Assembly (NCBI RefSeq): GCF_002407605.1
Contig: NZ_NXGV01000001.1
Location: forward strand, 383,142-447,141
From: Marinobacter sp. ANT_B65
GTDB taxonomy: Bacteria; Pseudomonadota; Gammaproteobacteria; Pseudomonadales; Oleiphilaceae
Reading direction: 5' to 3'
DNA length: 64,000 nucleotides
A program made the position numbers and the translations under genes. Below the pieces are notes generated by a model, which searched no databases, had not been told where the DNA came from, and saw nothing but the letters and a program-made list of their open reading frames with translations. Below, one piece after another: positions 62,504 to 64,000 of the stretch; position 1 is the stretch's first letter; each line of letters starts with the position of its first letter.

Positions 62504-64000
62504 ACACCCCGGCCTCTGGGCACAACGCACAGAGCGAGAGCCCGCTGGCCGGGTACTGACCCAGACCAGCCAGGGCAAAGACCGCAAAGCCGCCACCCGC
62601 CAATACCGCTACGACGCCTTTGGCCGTCGCACCCACGGCAGTTGTGCCGACCGCAAACTACATTGGGCCTATAACAACCTCGGCCAGATTGCCGAACACC
62701 ATCAGGACCAGCACAAGACCACCTACAGTTACGGCCCCGGTGGCCGGATTGAGCAGATACAGCTTCCTGACGGCACCCGCGTCCGTTACGGCTATGACCC
62801 GCAGGGCCGCTGGCACACCCTGAGCGTGAATGGCGATACCCTGATCCGGCGCAGCTTCGACAGCCAGAGCCGGGAAACCACCCGTACTGCCGGCGCCAAC
62901 AGCCAAAGCCAGCTGCACGACCGCTACGGCTGCCTGATCAAACGCAAATGGCAGGGCCAGCAAAGCGCCATCCGTCGTTACCGCTGGGATGCTGAAAACC
63001 GCCTGGAAGCCACCGAAGACAGCCTGACCGGCAACACCGAATACCAACGGGATGGCCAGGGCCAGCTGATCCGGGAAAACGACACAGAGTTCCACTACGA
63101 CCTGGGCGGCAACCGGGTACCCGAAGGTGGTCAACTCCAGCAGGACCGACTGGTCGCCACCGCTGAAGGCAAACGCCAGTACGATGCCCTGGGTGCAGAA
63201 GTCCGGATCACCGGCCAAACCACCGAGCACCGCACCTTCGACGCCGAAGGCCAGCTGATCGAACTCAAACGCCCCGGCCTGCACATCACCTACAGCTACG
63301 ACGCACTGGGTAGGCGAGCCTGGCGAAAAACCGACGCAGGCACCACCCGCTACCTGTGGCACAACGACGTACTGCTGGGGGAGCAGAACCCCAGAGGCGA
63401 CTGGCAGTGGTACCTCCGTGACCCACAAACCGACGAACCTCTGCTCACCCTGATCGACGGCCAGCCCTACTTCTACGAACTGGACCACCGGATGATGCCC
63501 GTCCGTTTGTGGGATCAGAACGGCCAGAAGGTCTGGCAGGGCAACGCCGATGCCTGGGGCAACTGCCAGCCTGAAACACTCAACAACGCCATTCACCAGC
63601 CCCTAAGATTACCGGGCCAGTTTGAGGATGAACTGACAGGCATCGTCCATAACCGGTTCCGGGAATACGATCCCGCCACCGGCCGGTATCTGACGCCGGA
63701 TCCATATGGGATAAAGGGTGGGCTAAATGCCTACCGCTACACCAAAAATCCGATAGATTTTGTGGACCCGTTGGGATTGGAGTTTAAGGCGGTTGTCACC
63801 TCAGATAATGCCCATAAGGGGGAGGACGCACCGGTTCTGGATAACCTGGAACCGATGCAGGAAGTCCCTGTACCGGAAAGCCAGCTGTCACAACAATACC
63901 TTCACGAGACCGTGGGGCTGGATACGGTTGTTGTCGGACCTGATGGCCACGGTGAAACCATCGGCGCCCTGTATAGCAAAGTCTATGATCCCGAAGGCAA
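62496..64000 (+). CDS. Rhs core fragment and start of tip, module 4 (runs off the window)
   Basis: Open to the right edge. It starts abruptly at the end of the immunity gene (first core residues FREHPGLWAQRTE) without a ribosome site or start codon. It has more core than the other modules, with YD-type repeats (YRYDAFGRRT, VRYGYDPQGRW, YRWDAENRL, YSYDALGRR), the DPYGIKGGLNAYRY and DPLGL closing, and a different linker (EFKAVVTSDNAHKGED). The tip is incomplete. Either another displaced module or the 3' part of an interrupted Rhs gene. Confidence 0.85.

Noticed and set aside
62658..63596. 312-codon frame opposite the Rhs core of module 4
   Set aside because: Antisense to repetitive Rhs core; the same shadow recurs opposite the other core copies.

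Overview
The window looks like a piece of a Marinobacter (Gammaproteobacteria) chromosome. The clearest marker is a wax ester synthase/diacylglycerol acyltransferase of the Marinobacter WS2 type. It is accompanied by typical gammaproteobacterial blocks: moaA, nsrR, the SpoVR-YeaH-YeaG stress operon, lpoB, the tkt-epd-pgk-fba sugar phosphate operon and the sahR-metK-ahcY-metF SAM cycle. I saw no rRNA, tRNA or CRISPR array.

About 1-26 kb is ordinary core genome. It holds a partial FAD dehydrogenase, molybdopterin synthesis (moaA), a nitric oxide sensor (nsrR), wax ester synthesis, a transporter plus LrgAB-like pair, a PepSY/two-component system block, the yeaG-yeaH-spoVR operon (minus strand), tpm, a lipoprotein operon ending in lpoB, a FadL-type porin, membrane proteins, rsmE and bioA. 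bioA has a well-formed BirA-type operator upstream.

About 26-32 kb holds a solitary TRAP-type binding protein, a frameshifted chemoreceptor relic, a small two-gene HipA-like kinase/DUF3037 island and a polar amino acid ABC operon. About 32-43 kb is metabolic: the SAM cycle operon (sahR-metK-ahcY-metF) with two matching palindromic operators, then tkt-epd-pgk-fba, whose pgk-fba gap contains an elaborate nested hairpin.

About 43-52.7 kb mixes accessory and core genes: an orphan T6SS Tai4-type immunity gene, two small membrane proteins, a retropepsin-like protease, a NYN-domain protein, a four-gene operon (DUF3348-DUF802-OmpA/MotB-like-DUF2894) that encodes a MotAB/ZorAB-like stator with a very long coiled coil, a phosphoesterase, a DOPA-dioxygenase-family protein and amn.

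About 52.7-64 kb is a polymorphic toxin graveyard and reservoir. It has a DUF6795-like gene and a second truncated copy, a defective IS3-family element, a gutted IS5-family element with a second fragment elsewhere, orphan immunity-like genes, and at least four head-to-tail Rhs C-terminal modules. These modules carry the same GC-rich Rhs core end (DPxGxxGGLN ... DPLGL) followed by different AT-rich toxin tips, three of them with their own downstream immunity gene. Two modules share the same pre-toxin region and diverge right after it, and both are preceded by an inverted PAAR-gene tail. This is the most interesting part of the window. The fourth module runs off the right edge.
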